Of a stretch of 64,000 nt of DNA, positions 1 to 9,026 are shown piece by piece. The position numbers were made by a program, and so were the translations under genes. How positions within the stretch are numbered: the first letter of the stretch is position 1; the number at the start of each line of letters is the position of its first letter. The DNA lies in the NCBI GenBank assembly GCA_947503275.1, contig CANNCZ010000001.1, positions 1,798,001 through 1,862,000 on the forward strand, read 5' to 3'. A model generated the notes under the pieces. It searched no databases, was not told the origin of the DNA, and saw only the letters and a program-made list of their open reading frames with translations. The DNA comes from an uncultured Erythrobacter sp. GTDB taxonomy: Bacteria; Pseudomonadota; Alphaproteobacteria; Sphingomonadales; Sphingomonadaceae.

Positions 1-1496
1 GGATCACTCATGTCCTAGAGCGCGGAGAAGAACGGCCCGAGGATATTGAATTCGCTCAAGATGGCGATGGGCAGGTGATGCTGCCCGGTATGATCGATGC
101 GCATGTTCACGTGATGAGCATGGGTTTTGCCGCACTCACCCTCGATTTGTCAGGTGCGGTCAGTCTCGAAGATGCATTGGCGAAGATCGCCGAGTTTGCC
201 GAAGAAAATCAGGGTCGTCCTTGGATCCTTGGCGGCGGCTGGAATCAGGAAAAGTGGGGCCTTGGCCGTTTCCCGACCGCCGCTGAACTGGACGCGGTGG
301 TGTCTGATCGCCCGGTCATGCTGGAACGCGCAGATGGTCATGCGATCTGGGCCAACAGCCTCGCGATGGAACAGGCGGGCGTCACCTCTGAGACGGAGGC
401 GCCAACAGGCGGGCGTATCATTCGTGACGCAGGGGGCGCACCGACCGGCGTCTTTATCGACTACGCCTCCTCACTCATCGCCAATACTGTCCCAGTACCT
501 CGGCCTGAGGATCGCGACACCGCGCTCGCCATGGCTCAGCAACGGTTGCTGGAAAATGGCATCACAGCGGTCGCAGATATGGGCACATCAATCGAGGATT
601 GGCACACATTCCGCCGCGCAGCTGATCGAGGTGAGATGCGCATCCGCATCATGTCCTATGCCAATTCGCTTGAAACTATGGAGCTTATTGGAGGCACCGG
701 CCCGACCCCGTGGCTCTATGATGACCGGCTGCGTTTGAATGGCATCAAACTGTATGTCGATGGCGCTTTGGGTTCTCGCGGTGCAACTTTGAAGGAACCG
801 TATGAAGATGAGCCGAGCACAAGCGGCCTTTCACTGACCACACCTGCGCAATTGCGCAATCGGATGAGCCGGGCCGCGCTCGATAACTTTCAAACCGCCG
901 TGCACGCCATCGGGGATGCGGCTAACGCGGATGTGTTGATGGCTATCGCGGAATTGTCTGACACCTATACGGGCGACCGCCGCTGGCGCATCGAGCACGC
1001 ACAGATCGTCGATGTCGATGATCTTGCCCGGTTTGGCGAACATGGCATCATCGCGTCGATGCAACCGCTTCACCAGACATCGGATCGCACCATGGCGGAG
1101 GCACGTCTGGGCGAAGCCCGCTTAGGCGGTGCCTATGCGTGGCGCAGCGTTTTGGAAGTTGGCGGACGGCTGGCATTCGGTTCTGATGCACCAGTTGAGC
1201 CCGCAGATGCATTTGCTGGCTTATCCGTTGCGATCAGCCGGACCGATGCAGATGGTCAACCCTTTGGCGGCTGGCGCGCGACGGAGACTGTCAGTCGTGA
1301 GGCCGCCTTGGCTGCTTTCACGTCGGATGCAGCGTTTGCAGGGTTTGCAGACGGTCGGTTCGGGCGCTTGGTTCCCGGTGAGCGGGCTGATTTTATCTTC
1401 GTGGACCGCGACCCCCTACTCGCCGCTCCTAGCGCCATACGCGAGACGGAAATACGCGAAGTTTGGGTTGGCGGCGTCCGCGTTTTTGCGAAGTAA
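1..1496 (+). CDS. Amidohydrolase family 3 (YtcJ-like), 5' end cut off by window
   Basis: The reading frame is open from base 3 to the stop at 1496, so the true start lies upstream of the window; the GTG at 75 is only the first in-window start codon and falls inside the domain. The frame carries the metal-binding DAHVH motif right after LPGMI, as in the amidohydrolase superfamily. It later has IKLYVDGALGSRGA, HAIGDAANADV, RIEHAQ and GSDAPVEP, which are hallmarks of the YtcJ / amidohydrolase_3 branch. These enzymes hydrolyse C-N bonds of unknown N-acylated or cyclic substrates using one or two metal ions. There is no signal peptide in the visible part. The family is confident; the substrate cannot be inferred. 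Confidence 0.9.
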   Translation, partial: ITHVLERGEERPEDIEFAQDGDGQVMLPGMIDAHVHVMSMGFAALTLDLSGAVSLEDALAKIAEFAEENQGRPWILGGGWNQEKWGLGRFPTAAELDAVVSDRPVMLERADGHAIWANSLAMEQAGVTSETEAPTGGRIIRDAGGAPTGVFIDYASSLIANTVPVPRPEDRDTALAMAQQRLLENGITAVADMGTSIEDWHTFRRAADRGEMRIRIMSYANSLETMELIGGTGPTPWLYDDRLRLNGIKLYVDGALGSRGATLKEPYEDEPSTSGLSLTTPAQLRNRMSRAALDNFQTAVHAIGDAANADVLMAIAELSDTYTGDRRWRIEHAQIVDVDDLARFGEHGIIASMQPLHQTSDRTMAEARLGEARLGGAYAWRSVLEVGGRLAFGSDAPVEPADAFAGLSVAISRTDADGQPFGGWRATETVSREAALAAFTSDAAFAGFADGRFGRLVPGERADFIFVDRDPLLAAPSAIRETEIREVWVGGVRVFAK

Positions 1497-1860
1497 GTAG
1501 GCCCATCAACTAGGTACAATGCCGTAATCCCTTGATTCCTAGGCAGGTATTCATAGTTTTGTCATGGAATGTGGCCATGTGCTTCGGGAACGAGTTTGCT
1601 TTTGGGTAGTTACACTTGTGTTGGCTGTCCCACCTATGGCTCGTTTCACCGACAAATATTGTGCAACTGCGAAATGGCTGTTACAGTTTTGACCGGCTGG
1701 TAAGTGATGCATTGACGCCACAACTGAAGTAAGATGTTGAAAATAGACTGTTCTGCGACCACCCCCAGAACCAGTTTTTTACGATTTTGGGGTTGTAAGA
1801 AATGCTGCGCTCGCTTAGTCAGAGGCTGAGTTATTCGCAGAAACTCTAGGAGACGATTCG
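1497..1860. other. Intergenic region, no gene seen (364 bp)
   Basis: This AT-richer gap separates the amidohydrolase from the small exported protein. The only reading frames here are minus-strand frames that also run into the small gene and show no family features. No tRNA or strong hairpin was recognised. The last 20 bases hold AGGAGA, a good ribosome binding site for the gene at 1861. The promoter of that gene must lie here but no convincing -35/-10 pair stands out. Confidence 0.6.
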
Positions 1861-2085
1861 ATGAAATTCCGTAATGTTGCTCTGGCAACCGCAGCTCTTT
1901 CACTTGCTGCATCGCCAGCCATCGCCGAAGCTGCTTTTGAGCGTTCAGTCGCTCCAGTAGAAGGCGAAAGCGAAATCGCAGGCGGCTCCGGCATCCTGAT
2001 CGCTGTTCTCGCAGCTGCTGCCGTAATCGGCGGCATCATCATCATTGCTGACAATGACGATGACGATCCTGTCAGCGCTGGCTGA
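1861..2085 (+). CDS. Small exported protein with one membrane helix and acidic tail
   Basis: This 74-residue protein begins with a clear Sec signal peptide (residues 1 to about 22, ending ASPAIAEA). A short charged stretch follows (FERSVAPVEGESEIAGG), then a strongly hydrophobic segment (about 42-62) and a terminal DNDDDDPVSAG. I recall similar short proteins with a signal peptide, a helix and a DDDPVS-type end in other sphingomonads, all without known function; that is memory, not a search. ATG 1861 is chosen because AGGAGA lies 7 bases upstream and the signal peptide starts exactly there. It is monocistronic and followed directly by a strong terminator. No function is proposed. Confidence 0.8.
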   Translation: MKFRNVALATAALSLAASPAIAEAAFERSVAPVEGESEIAGGSGILIAVLAAAAVIGGIIIIADNDDDDPVSAG

Positions 2086-2106
2086 TAGCAAGCAAGACAA
2101 AATTAA

Positions 2107-2137
2107 AGAGGCCCCGTTTTCGGGGCCTCTTTTTTTG
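2107..2137 (+). terminator. Rho-independent terminator after the small exported protein
   Basis: A perfect 10-bp stem (AGAGGCCCCG / CGGGGCCTCT) with a TTTT loop is followed by eight T residues. It sits between the convergent small gene and tatC and works mainly for the plus strand. Confidence 0.92.
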
Positions 2138-2195
2138 TGCCTTTGGAAGAAGTCAGAACAATTGAAGCGACCGGTTTTCACTGGTCATTGGTAGC

Positions 2196-3023
2196 CTAAG
2201 CACTCTCGCTCGGTCCGACACCGTCATCGCTTGCATCTTCAGCGCTCGCTTCATCCTCGACAGAATTGCGCATCCAACGCTCCTGCACGCGCATCAGCAA
2301 CAGCGACCCTTCGAACAAGATCAGCAATGGCAATGCCAGTATCAGCTGACTGCCCGGATCAGGCGGAGTGACGATCGCCGCAATCGCAACAATCCCAACA
2401 ATCACATAGCGCCGCGCGCCGGCGAGTTGCGCGCGCGTCACAATCCCAGCGCGGTGCAACAACATCAGCAGAACCGGCAGCAGGAACGTCACTCCAAATG
2501 CGAGGATGAACTGCATCACGAGGTCAAGATAGTTGCCCGTGCCCGGCAAAGCCTCGATGTCTAAACCGCCAACTTCCCCCTCAAAGCCAAGAAACCAACG
2601 GAACGCAGTTGGCATCACAACGTAATAGGCAAGAGCAGCGCCAGCGGTGAACAACAGCGGTGTCGCGATGATAAAGGGCAGAAAAGCGCGCTTCTCATTC
2701 GCATAAAGACCAGGCGCGACAAACGCCCAGAGTTGGTTTGCGATGATTGGAAAGCTGACAAAAAAGCCTGCAAATAATGCGACTTTTAGCTCGACAAAAA
2801 ATGCCTCATATAACTGAGTGTAGATCAGCTTGCCCTCACCGTCGGGAAATGCGGCGGTGAGTGGGCGAACAAGAAATCCGAAAATTTCATCGGCAAATAT
2901 GAAACAAACAACGAATGCTATCGCGAGCGCCAGAATGGCTCTTAGCAAGCGCGTTCGCAATTCAATGAGATGATCGAGCAGCGGAGCGCGGCTCTCGTCA
3001 ATGTCGTCCACTTTAAACGCCAT
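2196..3023 (-). CDS. tatC: Sec-independent protein translocase TatC
   Basis: TatC is the multi-spanning inner-membrane receptor of the twin-arginine translocase; it binds RR signal peptides of folded proteins together with TatB. The 275-residue protein has six predicted membrane segments and the conserved N-terminal HLIELRTRL motif (residues 18-26). It also has the FVAPGLYANEKR loop near residue 95. The acidic tail after about residue 250 is unconserved. Family length is usually 240-270, so this is complete. It follows tatB by 9 bases and closes the scpAB-tatABC run. Confidence 0.97.
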   Translation of the reverse strand: MAFKVDDIDESRAPLLDHLIELRTRLLRAILALAIAFVVCFIFADEIFGFLVRPLTAAFPDGEGKLIYTQLYEAFFVELKVALFAGFFVSFPIIANQLWAFVAPGLYANEKRAFLPFIIATPLLFTAGAALAYYVVMPTAFRWFLGFEGEVGGLDIEALPGTGNYLDLVMQFILAFGVTFLLPVLLMLLHRAGIVTRAQLAGARRYVIVGIVAIAAIVTPPDPGSQLILALPLLILFEGSLLLMRVQERWMRNSVEDEASAEDASDDGVGPSESA

Positions 3024-3032
3024 CTCGGTCGC

Positions 3033-3413
3033 CTATTCCTTAGGCTTTGCAGGCGCGGGTTCGGACTGCGGGTCGCTGGGTGTTGAGGCCACTGGATCGC
3101 TCGCACTTTCAGCCGAAGCCTCCGCGATAGGAGGCGGCCCAGTCATCACCGGCTCCCCCTTATCCGCCTCGGTTCCCACAGCAGAACGGCGCATAATTTC
3201 CTCGTTCTGCGCCTTCCACTTGGCTTCCATATCTTCCAACTCAGCTTCGCGTACCATGGCATCCAAACCGGTGCGAAAATGGGCTGAAACCTTGCGAATC
3301 TTGCCAATCCAGCGTCCTGCGCTGCGCATGGCAAGCGGCATATCTTTCGGCCCGATCACAAGGACCGCGACGATAATAATTACCAGAATTTCAGCCGCGC
3401 CAAGATCAAACAT
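3033..3413 (-). CDS. tatB: Sec-independent protein translocase subunit TatB
   Basis: TatB bridges the TatC receptor and the TatA pore. The 126-residue protein has an N-terminal membrane helix (residues 7-20) with the TatB-typical glutamate at position 8. GPKDMP at 21-26 marks the hinge, followed by a long amphipathic helix with EAELEDMEAKW. A Pro/Ala/Ser-rich tail of about 40 residues ends in PKE. GPKDMP rather than FGxxR and the tatA-B-C order separate it from TatA. Confidence 0.95.
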   Translation of the reverse strand: MFDLGAAEILVIIIVAVLVIGPKDMPLAMRSAGRWIGKIRKVSAHFRTGLDAMVREAELEDMEAKWKAQNEEIMRRSAVGTEADKGEPVMTGPPPIAEASAESASDPVASTPSDPQSEPAPAKPKE

Positions 3414-3459
3414 GGTGTGCCTTTAACGGAGCGCCGGACCAGTCGCATCCACGGGAGGG

Positions 3460-3699
3460 TCAGCTGGGCGAATCGCTCGTTTCGCTGCTCTTGGTTTCTG
3501 CTGGCGCAGCGTCCTTGGCAGGTGCTTCGATCTGGGCTTTGGAAGCAGGAGTTGCGCTCTCTTCTTCGCTCATGCCCTTCTTGAAGCTCGAGATGCCTTT
3601 GCCAAAATCGCCCATCATCTCTGAAATGCGGCCGCGCCCAAACAGGACGAGGACGACCAGCGCCACGATGAGGATTTGCCAGATACCGATACCGCCCAT
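3460..3699 (-). CDS. tatA: Sec-independent protein translocase subunit TatA
   Basis: TatA oligomerises to form the protein-conducting element of the Tat system. The 79-residue protein starts MGGIGIWQILIVALVVLVLF, a single membrane helix, followed by the diagnostic FGRGRI hinge (20-25). The amphipathic helix holds GDFGKGISSFKKGM, followed by an Ala/Ser/Glu-rich tail. Its length is normal for the family. The gene lies 85 bases after scpB and 46 before tatB, so tatABC are probably co-transcribed with the genes before them. Confidence 0.96.
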   Translation of the reverse strand: MGGIGIWQILIVALVVLVLFGRGRISEMMGDFGKGISSFKKGMSEEESATPASKAQIEAPAKDAAPAETKSSETSDSPS

Positions 3700-3784
3700 G
3701 CGAAGTCTCTCTCAATTGCCCATGATCGGGTGTGTACAACCAATATAGGGATGAAGACGCCGCTGCGCCAGTCGTCAGCGCATC

Positions 3785-4438
3785 TCAACCTGTAGCATCG
3801 GCATCATCCGTCATTTCTGACGGATTATCAGCACCTTCTGGCGCGGATTCGCAATCGGAATTGCCCATCAGATCTTCAAACGCTTCATCAACAGGATCAA
3901 GCAACCCTGCGGCTCGCAATTCATCCATGCCCGGCAGATCGCGGCGCGATGTCAGTCCAAAGTGATCGAGAAACTCAGGCGTCGTCGTATAAATCACCGG
4001 GCGACCGGGCACTTCGCGGCGGCCAGCGAGCTTGATCCAGCCCGCCTCCATCAGCACATCCAAAGTACCAGCACTGGTCTGCACACCGCGGATCGATTCA
4101 ATCTCTGCGCGGCTAACCGGTTCATGATAGGCGACAATGGCGAGCACTTCGGTGGCGGCGCGGCTGAGGCGACGGACTTGCTCTTTCTCACGGCGAAGCA
4201 GATGCGCCAGGTCTGGCGCGGTCTCAAAATGCCAGCGTTTACCGCGCTCGACCAAATGCACACCGCGCGCGGCGTAGACCGATTGAAGAGCGATAAGCGC
4301 ATCGCGAACCAGACCTTTTTCAAGTCCACCCAAATGCGCCGCTATCGCGTCAACGCCCAACGGTTCCTCAGACGCAAATAACGTCGCCTCAATCCCGCGT
4401 TCAATGTCGTCGGGTGCGGTTTGGGAATCCTCGCTCAC
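3785..4438 (-). CDS. scpB: Segregation and condensation protein ScpB
   Basis: ScpB is the winged-helix kite subunit that pairs with ScpA on SMC to condense chromosomes. The 217-residue protein has the tandem winged-helix pattern: IEATLFASEEPL near the start, EVLAIVAYHEPVSRAEIESIRG in the middle and LGRRxVPGRP-like AGRREVPGRPVIYTTTPEFLDHFGL after it. A charged C-terminal tail is typically variable. Its ATG overlaps the scpA stop by 4 bases, indicating coupled translation of the two partners. Confidence 0.95.
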   Translation of the reverse strand: MSEDSQTAPDDIERGIEATLFASEEPLGVDAIAAHLGGLEKGLVRDALIALQSVYAARGVHLVERGKRWHFETAPDLAHLLRREKEQVRRLSRAATEVLAIVAYHEPVSRAEIESIRGVQTSAGTLDVLMEAGWIKLAGRREVPGRPVIYTTTPEFLDHFGLTSRRDLPGMDELRAAGLLDPVDEAFEDLMGNSDCESAPEGADNPSEMTDDADATG

Positions 4439-5292
4439 GCGGCCCCCTCTTTCAATCGCCGGATGCGCAACGGGGAGAATGCCGCCTCTTGCGCGATCTC
4501 CGCTCGTCCCAACCGTGCCAGCTCAAGCGCTGCGACAAAGCTGGACGCAAGTGCAGATTTGCGCAGTTCAGGCTCTGCATGGCGTGGCAGAAAATCGCGA
4601 ATCTCCATCCATTCCAGAGTCACACCCAGCATCGCCGATACGCGGTCGAGCGCGCTATCCAGCGTCATCACGGGGCGGTCAGATACATGATAAATGCGCG
4701 GCGCCGTGCGGGCTTTCACTTGCCCATAGGCTTGAATAATCGAGTAGGTGTCGCTCTTCCAAATGGTCTTGCGATCTGTGCGCAATCCCTCTGGCGCGCC
4801 GCGCACAAAGATATCACGACCAATCCGGTCCCGCCCCATCAGTCGCGCCGCCGCCTCGCGCATCGCACCCAACCGTTGCAGGCGCAATTGAAGGCGTATC
4901 GCGAGCTCTTCGGGGCTAGGGTCTTCTTGCTCATCCTTAGGCAGCAGCATCGCCGATTTCAGGTAAGCGAGCCACGCGGCCATCACCAAATAGTCGGCGG
5001 CCAGTTCCAATCGAAGGTCCTGCGCACGCTCAATATAGGACAGATATTGGTCCACCAGCGCAAGGATGGAGATTGAGCGTAGATCGACCTTTTGCCGCCG
5101 TGCGAGATCAAGCAGAAGATCAAGCGGCCCCTCCCACCCATCAAGCTCCAGATAGAGTGCCTCATCGCCGGCTTTCGCACCTTGAGTCGCGACTTCATCA
5201 GTTGGCCAAGCTTCTGGCAGCTCGGCGGTAGGCTCACGCGCGCGAGCCGCATCGCCTGTTAGCATGAAGGGCAGTTCTGAATTGTCGCTCAT
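4435..5292 (-). CDS. scpA: Segregation and condensation protein ScpA
   Basis: ScpA is the kleisin that links SMC heads and binds ScpB. The 285-residue protein has the kleisin signature WEGPLDLLLDLARRQKVDLRSISI at about 52-75, followed by QYLSYIERAQDLRLELAADYLVMAAWLAYLKS, the SMC-binding helical region. The C-terminal winged helix contains SAMLGVTLEWMEIRDFLP and VAALELARLGRAEIAQEAAFSPLRIRR. The first 45 residues are extra relative to short ScpA proteins. Start and stop overlap nagZ and scpB by 4 bases each. Confidence 0.95.
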   Translation of the reverse strand: MSDNSELPFMLTGDAARAREPTAELPEAWPTDEVATQGAKAGDEALYLELDGWEGPLDLLLDLARRQKVDLRSISILALVDQYLSYIERAQDLRLELAADYLVMAAWLAYLKSAMLLPKDEQEDPSPEELAIRLQLRLQRLGAMREAAARLMGRDRIGRDIFVRGAPEGLRTDRKTIWKSDTYSIIQAYGQVKARTAPRIYHVSDRPVMTLDSALDRVSAMLGVTLEWMEIRDFLPRHAEPELRKSALASSFVAALELARLGRAEIAQEAAFSPLRIRRLKEGAA

Positions 5293-6311
5293 GCCGCCGC
5301 TCCCGCCAGTGCCAAAAGCGCATCACGCTTTGCGAGCAATTCGTCGCGTTCATCTGCGATTGTGTCCGCAACCCGCGTGTTCGCCAATGCGTGGTCAAGG
5401 CGCTGCATGCTCTCCTCAGAAATTGCAGGAAGCGCTTCGCAAATCCCCGCCATATCGTCCACTTTTGCCCAGCAATTGAGCACGATGTCACAGCCCGCCG
5501 CATGCGCCCGCGCAGAGCGTTGTGGGATCGTATCGGTCAGCGCCTCCATATCGATGTCATCGGTCAAAAGCAGACCATCGAAGCCGATCTCACCACGGAT
5601 AATATCGCGGATGATCGTCGGCGAAAGCGTGACGGGATGTTCCGTATCCCATACCGGGAACTTGAGGTGGCCGGTCATCCCGATCAGCGCTGAATTGAGC
5701 GAACGAAACGGCGCGATATCATGCTCCAATTCCTCTGCGCTGGCATGGACCGTCGGCATTTCCTTGTGTGTGTCCACCATGGACCGCCCGTGGCCCGGCA
5801 CATGCTTGATGCAGCCAGTCACCCCGCCCGCAGCCAGACCATCAAGGATCGCGCGGCCAATCGCGGCGACCTGCATGGGATTGCTACCTAGCGAGCGATC
5901 ACCAATGACGTCGTGCGCGCCCGCCTGGCGCACATCGAGCGGAGGATGATAGTCCACTGTGATGCCCATCGCTGAAAGCTCCAGCGCCATCGCCTTTGCC
6001 CCAACCCGCGCTGCTTCTATCGCGCTGGCAGGTGCCACGTCGTAGAGCCGGTCAAACACTTCACCTGATGGATAGGCCGCCCAATGCGGTGGGCGCAGGC
6101 GAGCAACGCGTCCACCCTCTTGGTCGATCGAAATCAACAGCCGGTCGCGTCCGTGCAATTCGCGCAGATCATCAGTGAGCGCGCGCAATTGCTCTGGATT
6201 CTCACAATTGCGGCCAAACAGGATGTAGCCCGCAGGATCAGCATCGCGGAAGAATGCGCGCTCATCAGCCGTCAATTGCGGGCCGGAACATCCAAATATC
6301 GCCGGTGTCAT
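5289..6311 (-). CDS. nagZ: Beta-N-acetylhexosaminidase NagZ (GH3)
   Basis: NagZ removes N-acetylglucosamine from anhydromuropeptides in the cytoplasm during peptidoglycan recycling. The 340-residue protein has the GH3 pattern: ISIDQEGGRVARL, then KHVPGHGRSMVDTHKEMP carrying the mobile-loop catalytic histidine. It is followed by LLLTDDIDMEAL with the nucleophilic aspartate. No signal peptide is present, as expected for a cytosolic enzyme. It overlaps scpA by 4 bases and lies 104 bases after the SPOR gene. The linkage of nagZ to scpAB is common in alphaproteobacteria. Confidence 0.94.
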   Translation of the reverse strand: MTPAIFGCSGPQLTADERAFFRDADPAGYILFGRNCENPEQLRALTDDLRELHGRDRLLISIDQEGGRVARLRPPHWAAYPSGEVFDRLYDVAPASAIEAARVGAKAMALELSAMGITVDYHPPLDVRQAGAHDVIGDRSLGSNPMQVAAIGRAILDGLAAGGVTGCIKHVPGHGRSMVDTHKEMPTVHASAEELEHDIAPFRSLNSALIGMTGHLKFPVWDTEHPVTLSPTIIRDIIRGEIGFDGLLLTDDIDMEALTDTIPQRSARAHAAGCDIVLNCWAKVDDMAGICEALPAISEESMQRLDHALANTRVADTIADERDELLAKRDALLALAGAAA

Positions 6312-6415
6312 GCGACAAACTTTGCAGCGAGCGCGCGATCAGGCAAGCGCGCTAACCATTCGGAGAGCGATTTATCGGCGGGAAAGTGATGAACTGAGCA
6401 GGGAAAAGACCAAAC

Positions 6416-7135
6416 TTACGGTTTTACCTGACAATCCAGCCCGTCCGCCTTCAACGCAGCACACAGTCGATCCGCCGCCGCACGGTCCCCCGCAACAGCC
6501 TGCAAGCGATAGACGGTGCCAATATCGACCTCGCCCTGCTCGATACGGTAGCGTACGCCATCAAGCGCGTTTGTGCGGCGCGAAAGGTCATTCCACCCTT
6601 GCTCAGCACGCGCGCGCGATGTGTAAGCGGCGAGTTGAACGCCAACACCGCTGGCCGAACTTGCGCTCGAGGCGGAGCCTGAGTTTGCAGCGGAATCCGT
6701 ACCCGAGTTGCCGCCAGCAGCAGCGTTGTCGCCACCATCGCCATTTCCGCTGCCCGTATTGCCATCGGTGTCCAATACGCCTTCGCGTGTGCCACCTTCG
6801 CCAACCACGGGTGCAACATTGCCGGTGCCAGCGAATTCCTTGCCGCCGGGATCTTCGGGCGCCTCTTTGATGGGTCCTTCGGGCGCTTCGATCGTGCTGC
6901 CATCGGCCACTAGCGTCGTGTCGCCCGAGCGATTGGAGAAATACCAGACCGCCGAGATCAAGCCGAACGCCAACACGCCTAAGATCAGCGCAAAGCCGAT
7001 GATTTGGGCAATATCGACGCCGCTGCGTCCCTCGTCCTCTTCTTCCGCTTCGAGCCAAGGCAGGCTGTCGTCCTCTGTCAGGTCGAGCTCGCCATCCACG
7101 CCGTCAACTTCTTCGTATTCCGCCTCAATAATCAC
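6416..7135 (-). CDS. SPOR-domain membrane protein
   Basis: This 239-residue bitopic protein has an acidic cytoplasmic N-terminus (DGVDGELDLTEDDSLPWLEAEEEDE), one membrane helix (about 45-68, IAQIIGFALILGVLAFGL) and a long Gly/Asn/Ser/Asp-rich periplasmic linker. The C-terminal SPOR domain (about 165-239, VQLAAYTSRARAEQGWNDL to LDCQVKP) binds denuded glycan strands at division sites in this family. It lies 17 bases after argS and upstream of nagZ, consistent with a wall-related role. SPOR domains are short and divergent, so the specific partner is unknown. Confidence 0.88.
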   Translation of the reverse strand: MIIEAEYEEVDGVDGELDLTEDDSLPWLEAEEEDEGRSGVDIAQIIGFALILGVLAFGLISAVWYFSNRSGDTTLVADGSTIEAPEGPIKEAPEDPGGKEFAGTGNVAPVVGEGGTREGVLDTDGNTGSGNGDGGDNAAAGGNSGTDSAANSGSASSASSASGVGVQLAAYTSRARAEQGWNDLSRRTNALDGVRYRIEQGEVDIGTVYRLQAVAGDRAAADRLCAALKADGLDCQVKP

Positions 7136-7152
7136 TGCAACGGACCCCCGTA

Positions 7153-8904
7153 TTACATCCGATCAACAGCCTCGACGCCAAGTACGCGAAGCCCATTGCG
7201 GAGCACCTGCCCGATTGCATCCGCCAGGGAAAGCCGCGCCGCAGACAAACCCTTATCATGTTTCACAATGAACCGCTTTTCTAACGCGGTGTTACCAAGG
7301 CTGTAAAACGCATTGAGGTCGGTTGCGAGGTCATAGAGGTAGAACGCAATCCGATGCGGCTCCCGCGCTTTGGCAGCCGCTTCGACTTCACGCGGGAATT
7401 GCGCGGCTCGCCGGATCAGAGTGAGTTCCTCATCGCCTAACTGTCCCAACGCTTCATCGGATGGACTCACGCTTTCTTCTTCCGACGCCTTGCGCACGGT
7501 CGACTGGATCCGCGCATGGGCATACTGCACATACCAGACAGGGTTATCCTTTGACGCCTCGACCACTTTCGCAAAGTCGAATTCCATCTGCGCCTCTGGC
7601 TTGCGGGTCAGCATGGTGAAACGCACCACATCCTTGCCCACTTCATCGATCATATCGGCGATTGTGATGAAGTTTCCGGACCGTTTGGACATTTTCACCG
7701 GCTCACCGCCGCGCATCAATTGCACCATCTGGACCAGCTTCACGTCGAACGGAGTCGGTTTGCCCTTCCCTTGCGACAGAGCAGCCACGGCCGCTTTGAT
7801 CCGCTTGACGGTCCCTGCGTGATCGGCACCCCAAATATCAATCAGCTCATCGGCCTTTTCGGCCTTTTGCATATGATAGGCGAGGTCCGCACCGAAATAG
7901 GTCCACGCACCGTTCGACTTCTTGATCGGACGGTCCTGATCATCGCCAAACTGGGTTGAGCGGAACAAGGGCAGTTCAACCGGCTCCCAATCCTCTGGCG
8001 GAGCTTTGCCCTTTGGCGCTTCGAGTACGCCGTCATAGACAAAGCCGTTCTCGCGCAGCCACTTTTCCGCCTCGTCCGGCTTGCCCGCCTGATGCAACGC
8101 AGCCTCTGACGAAAACACATCGTGATGGATGCCCAACAGCGCGAGATCACCTTTGATGACCTCCATCATCTCTGTCACAGCATGCGCGCGGAAAACTGGC
8201 AGCCATTCTTCTTCGGGTGCGTCCGCGAATTTATCGCCCAGTTCGCTTGCGAGTGCCTTGCCTACGGGGACGAGATAGTCGCCGGGATAAAGCCCTTCAG
8301 GGATCGCGCCGATATCTGCACCCAGTGCCTCGCGATACCGCAAGTGCACCGATCGGGCGAGCACATCGACCTGACCGCCGGCATCATTGATGTAATATTC
8401 GCGCGTGACGTCATGCCCGGCCAGTTCAAGCAGACTGGACAGCGCATCGCCCACAACCGCGCCGCGGCAATGGCCCATATGCATCGGACCGGTTGGGTTG
8501 GCCGAGACATATTCGACATTGACGCTCGTGCCCGCACCCATGGCAGAGCGCCCATAATCATCGCCAAGCGCGGTAATCGCCTGCAATTCATTAAGCCAAG
8601 CGGAGGGCTCAAGCCGCAAATTGATAAAGCCGGGCCCGGCTATATCGGCGCTGACCACGCCGTCTGCAGCAGTGAGCTTTTCCGCAATCTGTTCCGCCAG
8701 AGCGCGAGGATTGGTCTTCGCCTGTTTCGCCAACACCATCGCCGCATTGGTTGCCAAATCACCATGCGAAGGATCGCGCGGCGGCTCCAATGTGACATTC
8801 TTGAACGATGCGTCCTCAGGCAAAACGCCTTCGCTGACCAATGCGCCGAGCGCGGTGTCGATGATGCCTGAATAGGCGGCGTAAAGGGTCTGTGTATCTG
8901 TCAT
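7153..8904 (-). CDS. argS: Arginyl-tRNA synthetase
   Basis: ArgS charges tRNA-Arg in translation. The 583-residue class I synthetase has the ATP-binding HIGH-type motif as NPTGPMHMGHCRG and the KMSK loop as VKMSKRSGNFITIADM. The N-terminal Add-1 domain spans about 1-110 and the C-terminal DALR anticodon-binding domain ends LRVLGVEAVDRM. Length is normal. It starts the argS-SPOR-nagZ-scpAB-tatABC run; 122 bases separate it from the lipoprotein gene upstream. Confidence 0.97.
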   Translation of the reverse strand: MTDTQTLYAAYSGIIDTALGALVSEGVLPEDASFKNVTLEPPRDPSHGDLATNAAMVLAKQAKTNPRALAEQIAEKLTAADGVVSADIAGPGFINLRLEPSAWLNELQAITALGDDYGRSAMGAGTSVNVEYVSANPTGPMHMGHCRGAVVGDALSSLLELAGHDVTREYYINDAGGQVDVLARSVHLRYREALGADIGAIPEGLYPGDYLVPVGKALASELGDKFADAPEEEWLPVFRAHAVTEMMEVIKGDLALLGIHHDVFSSEAALHQAGKPDEAEKWLRENGFVYDGVLEAPKGKAPPEDWEPVELPLFRSTQFGDDQDRPIKKSNGAWTYFGADLAYHMQKAEKADELIDIWGADHAGTVKRIKAAVAALSQGKGKPTPFDVKLVQMVQLMRGGEPVKMSKRSGNFITIADMIDEVGKDVVRFTMLTRKPEAQMEFDFAKVVEASKDNPVWYVQYAHARIQSTVRKASEEESVSPSDEALGQLGDEELTLIRRAAQFPREVEAAAKAREPHRIAFYLYDLATDLNAFYSLGNTALEKRFIVKHDKGLSAARLSLADAIGQVLRNGLRVLGVEAVDRM

Positions 8905-9026
8905 TTCGACTGCGCAGTTAACTCAAGATCGGCAAAGGACAAAGGGGAATGGCACGCCAATTGGGCGCAGCTATGCTGAGTGGAGAAGCTAAGCTGAAGG
9001 CCAAGGCGCCAACACGCCCACGCAAA

